A stretch of DNA of 64,000 bases from Lutraria lutraria. Taxonomy: Eukaryota; Mollusca; Bivalvia; Venerida; Mactridae. Positions within the stretch are counted from its first letter, which is position 1. The number at the start of each line of letters is the position of its first letter. A program made the position numbers and the translations under genes. Of the stretch, positions 19,586 through 32,990 are shown piece by piece. The stretch lies in NCBI GenBank assembly GCA_964023205.1, contig OZ026848.1, positions 30,987,912 to 31,051,911 of the forward strand, read 5' to 3'. Below the pieces are notes generated by a model. It was not told the origin of the DNA and did not search any database. It saw nothing but the letters and a program-made list of their open reading frames with translations.

Positions 19586-22500
19586 GCTCATTTCGAAGAG
19601 AAAACAATTATCTGTTTACATGTCATTGCATTTGTTTCGGAACGAACAAAAATGATGTCAACGTATTCGGGTCTGAATGATGAACTAACAAAGAGTGAAA
19701 GAGTCAGCAGTATAACCAAATAAATGAAAGAAAATATACTCAGGAATTGAAGGATACGTATTCTTTAGCTGATCACTATCCGTAAATATATATGTTCAAT
19801 GTTACCATACACCATTTGATAAAGGGTTTTGTATGGGCTTTTGCCAACTTATGCGTATTATTTATAGGACATACCCAATGATCAACATTGATATATCTAG
19901 AATTATAGAATATAGTATATTCGTGAGACGAATAAATTTACTAGAGCAATGACAACCAAAGTACTGGTGGTTTTTCACAGACTGACAAGACTAAGATACG
20001 ACTAGGAATGACAAATATGTAAATTAATTTTTGCACCAAATCAACATATTGTTCTATCAGGCAAACTAATATATATAACAATAATACATAAGTCATTAGA
20101 AATTCCACGTACACATGCTTCCGACTAATAGGATCTTAACCTATTTGTTCACAGGGGTTTAAAATAACGTACCACCAACAGCTAGAATTATTGGGCCACT
20201 TTTTCCAGGTTTATCAATTGGTGGATGAAAACCCAAGGCGATCAATTACTGATTATTGGTAAGACAGACCGTTACTGCCCACCAACAGAGGCCCTAAATC
20301 TCAAACGAACAAATCAAGGAAATATGCCTCGCACTAAAAACCAATATAGATATAACATACTTTTATACGAACGCAGTTAGATCATAATAAAATGTCTACG
20401 AGAAATACGATGTAAGCGACACAGAAGAGGAAGAATTTAAACAAGACATCCAAGAGAGGGATGAACATGATACGTTTAACATTCCATTTCGATATCTACA
20501 GTGAATAAAATGGTATGTACGTTCTATGTGACACTGTTATACAAAGGGCTACACCAAAGTTCACATATTCATGACTCTGGCAAAGACTTTGATAAACGGT
20601 GTGTATTCTATATTGTAAAGGTTTGATAGAAATGACCAATATCGGTTGCCTCTTCTATTTTTTCCAACAATTCTAACAAAACACGAATCTCCAAGGGGAG
20701 GACCATGAGCACATATTGGACGTCTTATTAAAGCAATTATCGGTCCATCTTTCTGTTCTGTCACAGATTTGAAAAACGACTGACGTAATATCATGGTGGC
20801 GTCCGTAAACGAGTGCATTCCATTTATATGGTACAATAGATACTGTAACACAATGACCAGGGTACAAAATGAATTATCTCTTAACTGAATTGGATTCTGA
20901 AGACAACGGACATCTCGTTTACCGTCAACAAAGCATTATCACAAAATGAGTGAACATCATACCGAAGTATTCGGCAAGACGTCGAATATTCAGGGGAAAA
21001 ATTACTGATGATATCGGTTGACAACGTCGATACTATCATCAAAAGCGATCTCATTGTAAGCTGACACAATAACCGAATTATACTGTAATTAATTATACAA
21101 AACCGTCACTGTCTCAGGAGTTGATGGGAACCAGAAATCCTCATTCCTGATTGCGACATTTTTTCTGTTCTCGATACGAAAATTCAAAATCACATTTGAT
21201 AATCATTACATAAAAGGAAATTTTGTGCGCAATAAAATCAAGTTTAAGTAGACAAGTTTAATTAATTATAAATGAGAATGAGATGTTTTTATCAAACGTT
21301 AGAGACGAGTATTTGTCAACATACAGCACTAATTTGTACGATTCACACATTTCAAATTGATGCGTTTTGAATGAACCTACGAAAATGTAGTACTTGTGTT
21401 TATTTTTGTCTTGCTTCGGTCAATTTTATCATTTTAATATGATATATACAAATGTATTTAAATAAAATGTTTTAAATAGATTTGGAATACTTGTACCTTG
21501 CTATGTCCTATAATTATGCTAAATAGATAATTATACAGATAAAAATAGTTTGCCATAAATGACGTGATATGAACAAGTAAGTCCGTTGTAAGTCTACAGC
21601 AGCAAAGATTCGACTCTATTCAGAATTATTTGTATAATGTAGTTATATAGATGTATGTGTGTATCATTTTATCATTTCATCAATACCATACTTTTATCCT
21701 GGTTTTACGTTATTTTTAGAACTAATAAAGTAGTGGCCGGATACACTTGGCTATATTGTGTCAGTCGGTCACGTGATCCCTATAAGTTCAATTATAATCG
21801 TTTTATACTGAATTATACCAAGATTAAAAAATACATACACATGTGATAATGGTAACAATCATCAAAATCTAGCCTCCTTGTGGAATCATAACGGAACGGA
21901 AAAACTTTATTCAGACTTGCACAAAGTTAAATATCACCATAGCATATGTGTTTATGTAGTTTTTATGGGGCATCGGCAACTAATGGTCATGGAGCACCCA
22001 TTTAGATACTCGTAAAAGGGGAGGTAACAAGTACAATCTATATGAACAATAAGGATAATATATTGATAAGAATGAAGGACACGAATAGATAAAAATGACT
22101 TGTATTCACAAAATAATAAGTGAGTATAATCTTAGCATCATGGTAGCATACAATTATAGGCCTACCGAGTGTATAAATGTATAGCGATCATATTACAATC
22201 CTTAGTGGGCCATACTAAAATACTTGTGATGTTGTATGGCCGAGGTGAAATTCGCTTTAGAATTCCGATTTAACAACAGTAGTGATTAATATAAAGAGAG
22301 AAGTTCGAGGAGAAATCTGCATTTGTATTCAATTAAAACTACACTTACTTTATGTACATTCTCCATTTCTTCTGAAGGTCAAACATGTTATTGACTTTAA
22401 CTTGCAACGCGCCTTCGTTGAACACAACAAAATTTTCAAGGATTTGAAAAACCGAGTTTTGTCTTTAGCGAATTGAAGGTAGCTTCATTTGACAGATACT

Positions 22501-23693
22501 CCTAGACCTATACGCCTTTGTGTCATCGTTCTGAAACATAAATTTCAAGTCATTTACGCTGTGATTGTCAGCTTTGAATCCCCCCTGGCGAGGAATTGCA
22601 ATGTTTTAGTCTAAATCATGTCTGAAAAATGAACTTGCAGCTCAAGGACAAACGTCACAAATCAAGCAAAATAATTGGTTTGTGCAGGTGATTCGATACT
22701 GTCATTGGCACAGTACAAGCATCATTAACATCTTAGAACTAAATTTGTTCGAGTTATTTTTTAAGTCTGCACACTTCGGGATACTGCATTTTCTTCCTAT
22801 TCCTATGTGGGCGGTGGTTTTGGGGTTTGTGGGTCATTGGAAAGGTGGTAGGTGATTTTTTTTAGAAATGCCTGTCTTTTTCATAAGGACATTTTTGTTC
22901 CTCGTTTTGTTTATGACAAACTATTTGCAAATAATGTCATGGTCTTGGATTGTCAGTTTGAAATCGCTCTTGATATTCTCGACACTAGCTAAATTACGAT
23001 ACGATACGATACTAAGATTTACATTGCCGAGCTCAACTATGGGTGACAGGAGTCAGACAATGCGAGTAACAAAAACATTAACACTTGGTCCAGTTCATGC
23101 TGTTTCACTGGTAGACAGACAGGCGGGTGGTCATCTTTTACACTCGTACCTTTTAACGATTAGGGGAAAAACACAACAGGTTTGATAATGTCATCGCAGT
23201 GTCGCAATGTCAAAGCAGATGTAAGGAGATTATGCCGGTGTATAGTTTTGATAAATTAAATAAACCTGATAGCTTTAGAGACCGCCTCTTGAATATTGAT
23301 ATTTTGACAAATTTAATAAACTAATACTGTTATATACTATATTCTATTATGCTTGCATAAAAACAAAACACTAAAATGGGGAGGACAAATTTTGGAAATG
23401 TTTATAATCTTAAAAGGTTTCCATGATAGAAAATGATTAACCGTGAGATTTTGAAAACGAAATGACATTCTTATTCTTTTGATTTTTCCCCTTTAAATTT
23501 ACATTGAAGTCCATAGAAAAAAACCACTTTCAATGATAAATGAAAAAAAGAACATCCATTTCAATGAAACGATAACACAGTATCAATCCAGTTTGATAAA
23601 AAAATAATATAGGTCTGCTTGCAATATCACAAGAAATCAATCTATTTTTCCAACAAGGGCAACCTATCTTACAAAATAATTTGTCGTATTATA
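19586..23693. other. Intergenic, no gene seen
   Basis: A minus-strand frame at 20561-20870 has protein-like composition but no recognisable domain or convincing splice partner. GATACGATACGATAC near 23000 is a short tandem run. Nothing else is supportable. Confidence 0.4.
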
Positions 23694-23906
23694 CGGTATT
23701 TTTCATTTATTTTCGCCGGGCTCAATTTTCGTGGTTTTTACTAAAATGGCTATTTCGAGGGGAGAAAATTTCGTGGATTTTGATTTTTGTAAAAAAATAC
23801 CTCATCTCTGCATTTAAATTCGTGGGGATTTTATTTCGTGGATGAGGCAACCAATGAAATGGACTTTAATTAATTAAATCCCACACCGAAAATTAATGAT
23901 TCCACA
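23694..23906. mobile_element. Tc1/mariner-like MITE, degenerate copy
   Basis: Same internal order as the intact element at 27444-27650: CGTGGTTTTTACTAAAATGG, TTTCGTGGATTTTGATTTT, AAATTCGTGGGGATTTT. The right end ACCGAAAATTAATGATTCCACA is clear; the left end has decayed. Confidence 0.75.
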
Positions 23907-25187
23907 TTAGATTCAAGTATCAAAGAAATAAATGAAATGATAATCGGGCAATACTTTTGTTGAAATCATTTTGACATGTTTCTGTAGCAGTGGGCAAATA
24001 TGTCAGAAAAGCAGTATTAGAGATGTAATTTACCTTAATGAAATACAATTTAACAAGGGTATCATATCATCAGCACCGCACAACACAACATTAAAAATAA
24101 TCATCAAAATGGTTGATGGCATAAACTATTTCACTTGTCAATGCTTGAAGGACATATTTAGTCTGCACACTATATGATATATGAAATGAATACTCGGTAA
24201 TTGTTAAAAATTGCCCATATGTCTGGAATCTTTATCACTAGGGAAATATATGTCTGTTCATTTTATTCATTTATTAGGGTTAAACGCTGTTTATCAACAA
24301 TTTTTCATTTATGCACTGCGGCTGACGCATGTAACAAGTTTTCACGAACGGTTTTCCCACCAGTACTGATTTACCCTTACATAGATAGACTATTATATAT
24401 TATATCATTAAACAGTGTACAGGTTTACATATTAAAAGGTAGAATATTACATGCGTTAAAATAACCGCCCCCAGGTATTGTTTAATAACGCACTCTCCGT
24501 GGGTAATAATTCTGGGGAGTAAACTATCTCAAGCACTACTGCACAGCTGTAGTGGGTAGCTTCACCAAGTGTTTTGGGCAAAAAGAAAATATGCAATATA
24601 CGTGCTACTTCTGCCACTTTAATGCCCAAAGACTAGCATAGAATATGGGACTATTTCGTAAATAACGTAGTGGTTATCAGAAAGTTAATCATGCACACTC
24701 TCGGTGAAAAATAACAATTACAAAAACTACATGATTGTATAGAATTAGCAATAACAATAGAAAATACTTTTAAATTAACAAAGAATTGCAGGAATCCTGC
24801 AAATAAAACAAGAGGAACTTACTGAACAATAATATCCGTGCCTAAAACGTAGTGAAATTAAAATATATTAAAAATAGAACTTTACGAATTCTAAAAACCA
24901 AAAGCCATCTGCCAAGGCGGCAAATTTCTATTTTGCATGTGATTATTATCTTAGAGGAAGTTTTGACCAACCAAAATACAGAAAGCGCTCTCTAATGTAT
25001 AAATTCAAAACTTCATTTTCTAAATATGGGAGGCACTCGTCTCTTGTGACCCTAAAGGTTTGGCAGGAACCTGACCTCAGTAAAAAAATCAAGGGCCGGA
25101 CAAGTTAAAATGATATATGGCCATCAAAAGATAGTAAACTGATAATTAAATTTAGAGTCTGCAACAACATAAAATTACTCAAATGGT
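23907..25187. other. Intergenic with a SINE fragment
   Basis: Apart from the SINE fragment at 24255-24400 nothing is recognisable. Confidence 0.4.
24255..24400 (-). mobile_element. SINE 3' fragment
   Basis: Minus strand reads TCAGTACTGGTGGGAAAA and ends CAGCGTTTAACCCTAATAAA with an ATGAATAA-type tail. This matches the 3' half of the SINE at 13735-13965. The tRNA-like head is not visible. Confidence 0.6.
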
Positions 25188-25375
25188 ACAGTATTACATG
25201 TATCAAATGTTATATTCTTAAGTTACATAAAAGACTTAGTATTATACATGTATAAAAAATACAGTAAAAGTTCCGTAACATGTTTGGTGTTACAATTATA
25301 AACAATTGCAGTATTAAGTTACATAAAAGCTGTAGTATTACTCGTATCCAATGTTATAGTAAAAAGAAGTTTAAA
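25188..25375 (+). repeat. Degenerate tandem repeat
   Basis: TTAAGTTACATAAAAG followed by TAGTATTA, GTAT and AATGTTATA-like blocks occurs about three times. A further weak copy lies near 25960-26000. Confidence 0.5.
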
Positions 25376-27017
25376 GTCCCATAAGCTTATAAATGTATCG
25401 GTCCTAATAGTTTCTGTTTGTTCTATAACAGAGGAATCCGGTGTGTGTTCCTCCAGTGCATACTTCATAGCAAGAAAAACTGTTTCCGAAACCACTATCG
25501 TATTTTTTTCAATATCATTGAAATAAATACTTTTTATAGAACACCTGCGTTTTCCCGCAGTCATGCTATGCACACGTAGTAAAGTGACGTCACGCGCCCT
25601 ACATATTTCAAGTTTACAAAAGCAAAAATCACAGTGAAATGAGCGTTTTCAGACGAAAGGGGGCTTTTTTCGTTGGTAATAATTATCTTGGGATGATATC
25701 AGCAATTAAATGTTTTTGCATATATTTTTCTACAGCAAAAAGCTAATGGGGCTTTAAGCTGGCCGAGTCACAAATTTGCGCGTGTGGGGAGGAGAACTGA
25801 AGTCAGAACACCTACTCAGGAGTTGCTGAATGTAAAGAAAAAAATCTTATCAGAAGCTGTATGGCTCGATGGAGAACCTGAAATAACCTGTGTCTTCTTC
25901 GTTACCACTGGTCTGACGATGTGATAACACGCAGAATACGCAAAGAATAAAGACATGTATCCAATATAATAGTATAATGTAACATAAAAGGTACAGTGTC
26001 ACGTGTAGCAATAGCAGCACTGTAAAATTATTACGGGTATCCACTGAAATATTATTTTTACAGCAATCGTGTGCGATTATCACCAAAGCTTCAACAAAGA
26101 TAACTTTCGTGTAATTTCGTTTCTGTTACCAAATGGAAGGACACCACGAAGTTGATTATCCGTTGTCAATTCGAACAAAAGAGAAAGAAACAGAGACCAC
26201 GTACAAAAAATCACACATCAGTGTAACTGGGCTTTTATGGAAGCTCCGCAGTTCTGTATCATTTATTTCACACAAAACAAATATAATTATACTAATTGGA
26301 TAATAAACTATATACCCTATATTGCTCTGTAGTACAAAACATAATAACACAAGCGGCGATCTGCCATCAAGGATTTGTATTGACTCAAGAAATAGGGTCA
26401 AAGTCAAATATTGTATTGGCTTTTTACTTTGCAGTTCATAGCCAAAAAAATTAAATTACAATATTATACGATTTGGAGGTACATGGTTACAATATTCCTA
26501 GTATATAAGAAATATATTTGAAAAATTGCAATGAAACGCATGTAGACACAAATATCCGAGGTCATGATACACATAATGTCAGACATCTCGTCATGGTGTC
26601 TCGTTATTACTCTTCCAAGAGGTGTCCATGATGGAATATCACCCATCCACAACCCTATCTGACGACTTGATCAAAATGCCAACTATAAAATATGCAAAAT
26701 GTTTACATCGGATTTCGCCACCATGTTGACGAAACACCATTTGCTCTGCAATGTAAATGTCAAAGTTTCTACAACTAATTATCAAATACTCTTTTTTATG
26801 AAACCATCTGACGCCGGTCTGGAAGAAGTCAGTATCTATAAGTCATCATATTTGTGACAAACATCTACTCAACCAGTTTGCTTTCCAAGTGTTCCGATCA
26901 TTCAAACACTTTTCCAATAGGATGATAAACGATCTGAGGGATAATATTAGACATAGATTCTATTTCAATATTTTCAAAGAGATAAAAGAGTATTTTAGGC
27001 TAACTGAGAGAAACTAA
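25376..27017. other. Intergenic, no gene seen
   Basis: A minus-strand frame at 25319-25573 and others to 26650 have no domain motif. A TGACGTCACGCG palindrome stands near 25587. No gene supported. Confidence 0.4.
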
Positions 27018-27300
27018 TTAGTTGTCTGCTGAAATTATGTTCTTAATTATTAAATATTTGTAACATGATGTCCCGTAATCGTTTGTATTCTCCTGTGTGT
27101 AAGTTTTATATTGTATTGATAAAGCAGTATTCAAGCCAATTTCGAACAGTGGATTCGTCTTGCTATAAAACAACCTTTGAAGTTTAATATCATAATTATA
27201 ACGTTGAAGTGGGTTGGCTTGGAAATGTCTCGACAGCAAATATACTCAATTATTCGCAGTATATAGATCACAAATTCAGGAACTCAATATGTCAGCTAAT
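27018..27300 (+). repeat. Dispersed repeat family 2, copy 1
   Basis: AGTTGTCTGCTGAAATTATG, TTCTTAAT, AAATATTTG, GTATTGA, CTTTGAAGTTTAATAT and TTGGCTTGGAAATGTC recur as diverged matches in the same order at 31612-31950. Confidence 0.6.
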
Positions 27301-27443
27301 TTTGTCTCCAATTTATCAATTTCATTGTAATTAAGTGGGTGGGGTTTTATCAAACCAAACATCGATGAAGATTTGAAACTTCATAAAAGTAACGCTCAGT
27401 AAGATAAAGATATAACTACAGTGTCTGCTTCTGGAAGATAATA

Positions 27444-27650
27444 CTGTGGAATCATTAATTTTCGTTGGGTTCAACTTTCGTGGTTTTTACTAAAATGGCT
27501 ATTTCGTGGAGACATAAATTCGTGGATTTTGATTTTTGAAAAGAAATGCCTTATCTCCGCATTTGAATTCGTGGGGATTTGATTTCGTGGATTAGTCGAT
27601 CCACGAAATCTACGAAATTAAATCCCCAACGAAAATTAATGATTCCACAG
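27444..27650. mobile_element. 207 bp Tc1/mariner-like MITE, intact
   Basis: Perfect terminal inverted repeats of about 26 bp begin CTGTGGAATCATTAATTTTC. TA is duplicated at both ends (27442-27443 and 27651-27652). Internally it is built of TTCGTGGATTT-type short repeats. A decayed relative lies at 23694-23906. No coding capacity. Confidence 0.9.
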
Positions 27651-27652
27651 TA

Positions 27653-29359
27653 GTCTGTCTCATTGCTGTGACTTATTATAGGAAACTCTTCTAAATCACT
27701 CTGTAATCATCACAAATTTGATGGCATAAAATTTGCCTGACATAGTCGAAAAAAATGTGTTGATTCAGAAATAAGAAAGAACTTACCACGCTGTTCTTGT
27801 AAATCACGCTTAAAATAGTCGTTACAAGTCTGTTTTATTACTCCGAATACCCCATTCTGAAGTTCTAATTACTTTTTTAACTTAAATTGAAACCATGTAA
27901 GACAATATTGCCTCGTTTGGAAATTTTCTGATTCTATTAGTGTTTTTGAGTGAACTATTCTCAAATGTGATCTATTTCTTAGATTGACGCTTAAAATAAT
28001 GATCAGAACACTGTTAAATCCATTTGGTTTTGCAAACTTGGTCGATTTGATAGGCATAGTCTAAGGATGGGTTCCTTTCTGGTTTAAAACCTATTACTTG
28101 TAAGCAATCTTGACTTCAGACTAATAATGTGTTCGATATATTTACATTTTAAAACTTTTAACACCGAAGAACGCACAAATGCATGATTATGATACAAAAC
28201 CTAAAATCTTGGTAAACATTAATGTATAGAATGCAAACCTGATTATAATAGAAAAAAGCAATGGAATAATGAAACGATAACATATGTTGTTTACACTGGT
28301 AACTACACATGTTTCATTAGCATTTCCTGCTTCCAGCCCAAAATGCACGTATTATATTAAGCATTATACATTACGGCAAAATAGCTTTACAATTGTACCA
28401 AAAATGATAAGTACGAAAGTATTTAATAAAACATATGTTACATGGTATATTTCCTTCGAAAAAAGGGCCTTTGATAGATGTTCCGATTTTTTTTTATTTA
28501 AGCCAATCTGAGAAAAAAATTATGCTTATTTCGGCCACATTGTTTTTTTCTTCGTAAAGGTCTTATGACGTCCGCACATTCTATGAAAATGCAACATAGG
28601 CCCCATCCTAGTATTCAATTTCCAGATACAAACATTGACCAGTCAATGGCTGTGAAAATGTACTTGAAATGTCTGGCATTGTGATAACTTTGAACTATAT
28701 GTCTGTTTATTGTGCGACAACGTTTACATAATTACAGTGAACACGAAGTCAATGAAATATCACTATAGGGAAAAGTTTTACCGCTTAACAGCCTGGAATT
28801 CACATTATACATTATATAAAAGCTAAAATATGTAGACTGGATTAAAATAACCCCGAGTGGATAATTTATCAACTGAAAAAACATATGTTGACAATGTAAA
28901 ACAAAATTCTCGATGTCAAAATAGCAAACAAAATAATGATCATGTGCGATTTATATGACAAACGTCAGTTCAATCTGTTGTTTTAGTTGAATCATTATCA
29001 AGTCACTTCTATAGATAAAGGAATTGCCATGACATTCAATGTACAATCAGATATATGATGTTCAAAATTTATATCAACTGAAACAATGAACGGACTCACA
29101 GACAGAAAGACTTACAAAAATTCCTTCCTACTATAAGTATACTCTGTATAGCAAACACTCGATTTTTACAGCAACCACAAATGCACTTCGCATACGGAAA
29201 TACAGACCAATAGGAAAACATACAAACTTGCCAACATGGCTTACACTTTCTTTAATACACAGACCATATAATAATCATCATAGCTCACGTGATCATGTAG
29301 AACAAACAGTATACTGCTTGCAGCAAACATGCATTAAGTCTATGTTTATTTTCTTTTAG
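27653..29359. other. Intergenic, no gene seen
   Basis: AT-rich with chance frames only. Confidence 0.45.
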
Positions 29360-29501
29360 AGGTGCAAATAAGACTAAGGGCTATGGATCACCACTTTCCA
29401 TGGGGATCACCTTCTTCACCAGGAATCATCTGCTCTCCGAGGGTTAACGAGGAAGGTTTTAATAGTGTTTCAAACGAAAATCATCATCGTGCAATAAAGA
29501 G
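29360..29501 (+). CDS. Candidate internal exon of an unrecognised protein
   Basis: A 142 nt block with an excellent acceptor (TTTATTTTCTTTTAG, AG at 29358-29359) and a GT at 29502 is open in one frame. It gives VQIRLRAMDHHFPWGSP, then SSPGIICSPRVNEEGFNS and a polar end VSNENHHRAIKR. It would enter in phase 1 and leave in phase 2. Composition is protein-like, rich in S, P, N and H, unlike the hydrophobic AT-driven frames nearby, and would suit a disordered or cytoplasmic region. No domain is recognisable, and neither neighbouring exon could be found within several kb. The donor GTACTA is weak. It may be a real exon of a gene with long introns, or chance. Confidence 0.3.
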
Positions 29502-31611
29502 GTACTAGACTATTAATCTATGCATATACTCAACATAAATTTTCGGTATGACGTCAATCAATCTTGCCAACTGACTTGTCCACACTTATTAATGTTCTTA
29601 TTAATGTTTAAACACGTTATTTTTCCTAATGGATCTTGATTACAATACATCATCGTCATATTACCATTATGGAGGTCAAACTCCATTCATATTTGAATGA
29701 TATCAGAATGTCCTGCAAATACTTCTGGACACTTAACGCTTAACTTGCTGAATTTCTTGCATAGACTTATCCAACTTCCATTTTGAAACAGTCCATTGTC
29801 AATTTAAGGATATCACAATGAAAATTTAGAAGTTAGTTAAACAACAGTACATAGTCTGGTCATACTGCTAGGGTGTACACACTAGCTTGGCTCTATCCTT
29901 AGTGGAAGAAAACGTAGTTTCGGTCCCAGCATTGAAATATTTAACTGGGTGGAATGATTTTCGGTGTACCTATCGTCCTATCACAGCAAGGAATATTTAT
30001 TTGGCAATGTACAATATTTACACTCATCATCCTGATGGGAATTCAAACATTGTATCTGAATGGTTATCTGGAAAGAAGATAAGACATCTATATGCAACTT
30101 TGTGCAAATAGAAAGTGCATACATCAAATGATTTAACTCTGATTATTGTATAAACAGAAGTTTATCTCATTTACAGATGTTTCTGTATAAACGTCGTAGA
30201 TCTTGTTATCACATCTTTCAATAAGCGTAAATAAAATTTCATTATCACTAATTGGAGTATTTTTATAATGTTGACTTAATTGAAAATTTAAAATCGTTTA
30301 TTGACACTGTTCGTAATATTAATCAGCACTTAAAACTTACTTCAGATAAAATATTCAATAGAGAAGAAAATTGTTCATGGAGACGACAAAGAAACAAATA
30401 CATGTATAGTACATGTTCATTTTACAAAATAATGTTAATTGAAGCATAAAAAATGCTCGCTTTTATCTCTGCTTTAAAAGGAAAAAGATGGACCGGCTCC
30501 ATAATATATTGGTGATAGCTAACATGCACAAAGCTATATCTGACAGTCCTATAAATGGCAGAATAATTGTTTGTTTGGGATTAGAATAATATCCAAAAAC
30601 CTAAATTTAAGAATTCAACACTGGAAACGAACTGCGAAATTCGATTGGAAACTATAAATAGAAATGGAAAGAAGATAATGTGGAATTTAAAAGTCAACAA
30701 AATCAAACATTCTGACTGTTACAGTTTAATGTGGCATAAATGTCCTCATTTTCAAAGTCAAATATGTTGTTGTTGATATATTTTGTCAGGAAACATAATA
30801 GACAAATATTTCCCCCTCCAAATTAGAATATTTGCCCTACGTGAGAAATGACAGGTAGTATATTTCACTTCATATTATTTATAAGAGCATTCATATAAAT
30901 CTGCAATGTACAGTAAAGTCTCTTTTTACGATTGTTCCACTATACAAGTTTGAAAGCACGAACTATTTTATACTGAACTTCAATCGTTGTTTGTCCAGAA
31001 TCAGATATTCCACCTATACGACCAGATGTTTCGAACCAATTCATCCTTGCAATAGCAAATTTTGTGTGCATAAAAATTATATTTAATCTAGGACAAATAT
31101 GTTATTAAGTGGAAGGTAAGGGCTAGCGGAAGTTTATTCGGAAATGTCTAACAAAGTGATCTAAACGAAAAAGAAGTATACATAATGGACAGACACGTTT
31201 TGATAAAAAGATGGAACATTGTATATTCTTATTTGTTCAAAGCATTTCATGGCTGAAAACGACAACAATCAAGTAGTACAATACGTTTGTTATTTAAAAA
31301 AAATGAATAGACTTCATTATGTGTAAAATTGATGATGCGTATAACTTTCACTATTGACTTCAAATTTACGATTCATGTAATCTCATATTGACGTCTGGTA
31401 TCACGAAATAAATAATTGAGGATATAATCATGTCCCTGTTTGGGACATGGCGCTGTTAATACCATACACAATGTAGCTATACAAACAAGTTGGGTTATTT
31501 CTACAAAAGAAGTCGATTATATGATTGATGATACTGGCTATCATATTTAATAACGATTCTTTACAATAACCACATATACATCAAACGGAAGCATTTAGAC
31601 GTAAATTCTGT
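29502..31611. other. Intergenic or intronic, no gene seen
   Basis: The only structure is a perfect 8 bp-stem hairpin at 31429-31449 (CATGTCCC, 5 nt loop, GGGACATG). Confidence 0.4.
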
Positions 31612-31950
31612 AAGGTAATTAGTTGTCTGAAAAGATCATGTTCTTAATCATAAAATATTTGAAACTCGATACTACGTTAACCGTTTATTTTTTAGGCTTT
31701 GGATGTTAGTAAGGTATTGTGTTAATAAGGTAGACTCTTATCAAGTTGCAAATGTCAAACTAGAGATTCATTTGGTTTTATGACATCCTTTGAAGTTTCA
31801 TCTTAATATTATGATTGTAATTTGGATTGACTCGAAAACGTCAGCCCGGAAAGCATTTGGTGTTCATTACTCGATGTAATATGAAGTCATCGGAAGTTTA
31901 TAACATTTATAACTAATTAGGTTTCTCATTTTGTCGATTGGTCACGTCCT
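31612..31950 (+). repeat. Dispersed repeat family 2, copy 2
   Basis: Diverged match to 27018-27300: AGTTGTCTGAAAAGATCATG, TTCTTAATCAT, AAATATTTGAAAC, CTTTGAAGTTTCAT, TTGGATTGACTCGAAAACGTC in the same order. Confidence 0.6.
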
Positions 31951-32029
31951 TAAACACGTCCGTAAACATGCACATGTATTTAAACTTTAAATTAGCTATT
32001 ACAGGATTATGGATATGAGGCCACAATTA

Positions 32030-32245
32030 TCGTGTGATTATGGTATCAGACTAGTATCACCAGCCCCTAACCGATGAGAGGTCCAGTCCTACCTTGACAG
32101 AAGGTCACAAATAAGGAATCAGTATAGCTAGATTGCGAAAGGTGGTTCAACCTAGGAATACGCTAGGAGTCTTTCTCTAACAATAAATCATGAAAAGGTA
32201 TGACTCTATCTGATAATGCGACGTTAAATCCTGCAAAAAAAGAAA
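32030..32245 (+). mobile_element. SINE-like element, + strand
   Basis: The 3' end reads CTGATAATGCGACGTTAAAT then CCTGCAAAAAAAG, the CGTTAAA-plus-A tail also found in the other SINEs. The 5' part (GATGAGAGGTCCAGTCCTAC) does not show clear A and B boxes, so it may be truncated or LINE-derived. Confidence 0.5.
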
Positions 32246-32296
32246 TTCGAAAGCCTTCAGTGGTCTATAAATGTCCTCAATAAGAAATTTCTTTAA

Positions 32297-32440
32297 CGTA
32301 TCGGCATTGGCTAAAATCGCTAGAATAACGTAAAATAATATTTTACGTTATTTACTAAGATTAAATATCATACTTAAATAACAAGCAACACAAAATACTA
32401 ACCGAACGCTCAAAAATATTGCTTTATTGCGATAAATACT
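32297..32440 (+). repeat. Dispersed repeat family 3 with perfect palindrome (inverted partner at window end)
   Basis: CGGCATTGGCTAAAATCGCT leads into AATAACGTAAAAT, AAT, ATTTTACGTTATT, a perfect 13 bp-arm hairpin with a 3 nt loop. The same head and palindrome, then ACAAAGATTAAATATC, occur in reverse at about 63800-64000. Confidence 0.75.
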
Positions 32441-32594
32441 GCACCCCTTTATCGACTTTTCCTTATCAGCATTAAAAATCTCTAACGTAATGTGCAAATT
32501 CGTTGATTTCATGAGGCGATAATGATCCGACACTTTAATTGTTAATTGCTCATCTTAAAAAAAACACACTAGATATCATTTTCCAATTAACATT

Positions 32595-32990
32595 GCCGTC
32601 TTATTTGATGATGGATTTCAAAGCGATTTTCGGTATTTTGTAGCAAAAATGTTAATCTGGGGAACCGTGCCTCAGAATTTTGATACTTTTTTCATTTGTT
32701 GTCTATGGCGTATTATCAAATAAACAGCGGGGTTGTGTACGGAATTTCTTTAAAGTCAAGTATCTAACGAACCGAGGACGTTATCAAAAAAACTGAAACA
32801 CGGTTCCCTGCATTATACATTTATAGTGATTTTAAGGCTATTTGTTGCAATATATTCCTATATACAGAGTAGTCATCGTTGTTAAAAAAATTGTAAATAA
32901 CATGCGACATCAGTCTATAGAAGACCAATCAAATGTAATGTTTGTTTCAAATCACTTGCAATGCACTTTATACAGTGGGTTTATTATAGT
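32595..32990 (+). repeat. Dispersed repeat family 1, copy 2
   Basis: Direct, diverged copy of 7408-7760. Here GGGGAACCGTGCCTCAG and CTGAAACACGGTTCCC form a clearer inverted pair about 130 bp apart, which may mark element ends. Confidence 0.7.

Noticed and set aside
20561..21069. Minus-strand frames of 60-100 codons with protein-like composition (for example SCFVRIVGKNRRGNRYW)
   Set aside because: Upstream frame is broken by several stops, no convincing splice sites or domain could be named, and frames of this length are common by chance here.
25319..25573. 84-codon minus-strand frame
   Set aside because: Its C-terminal part overlaps a degenerate tandem repeat and no domain or splice partner could be identified.
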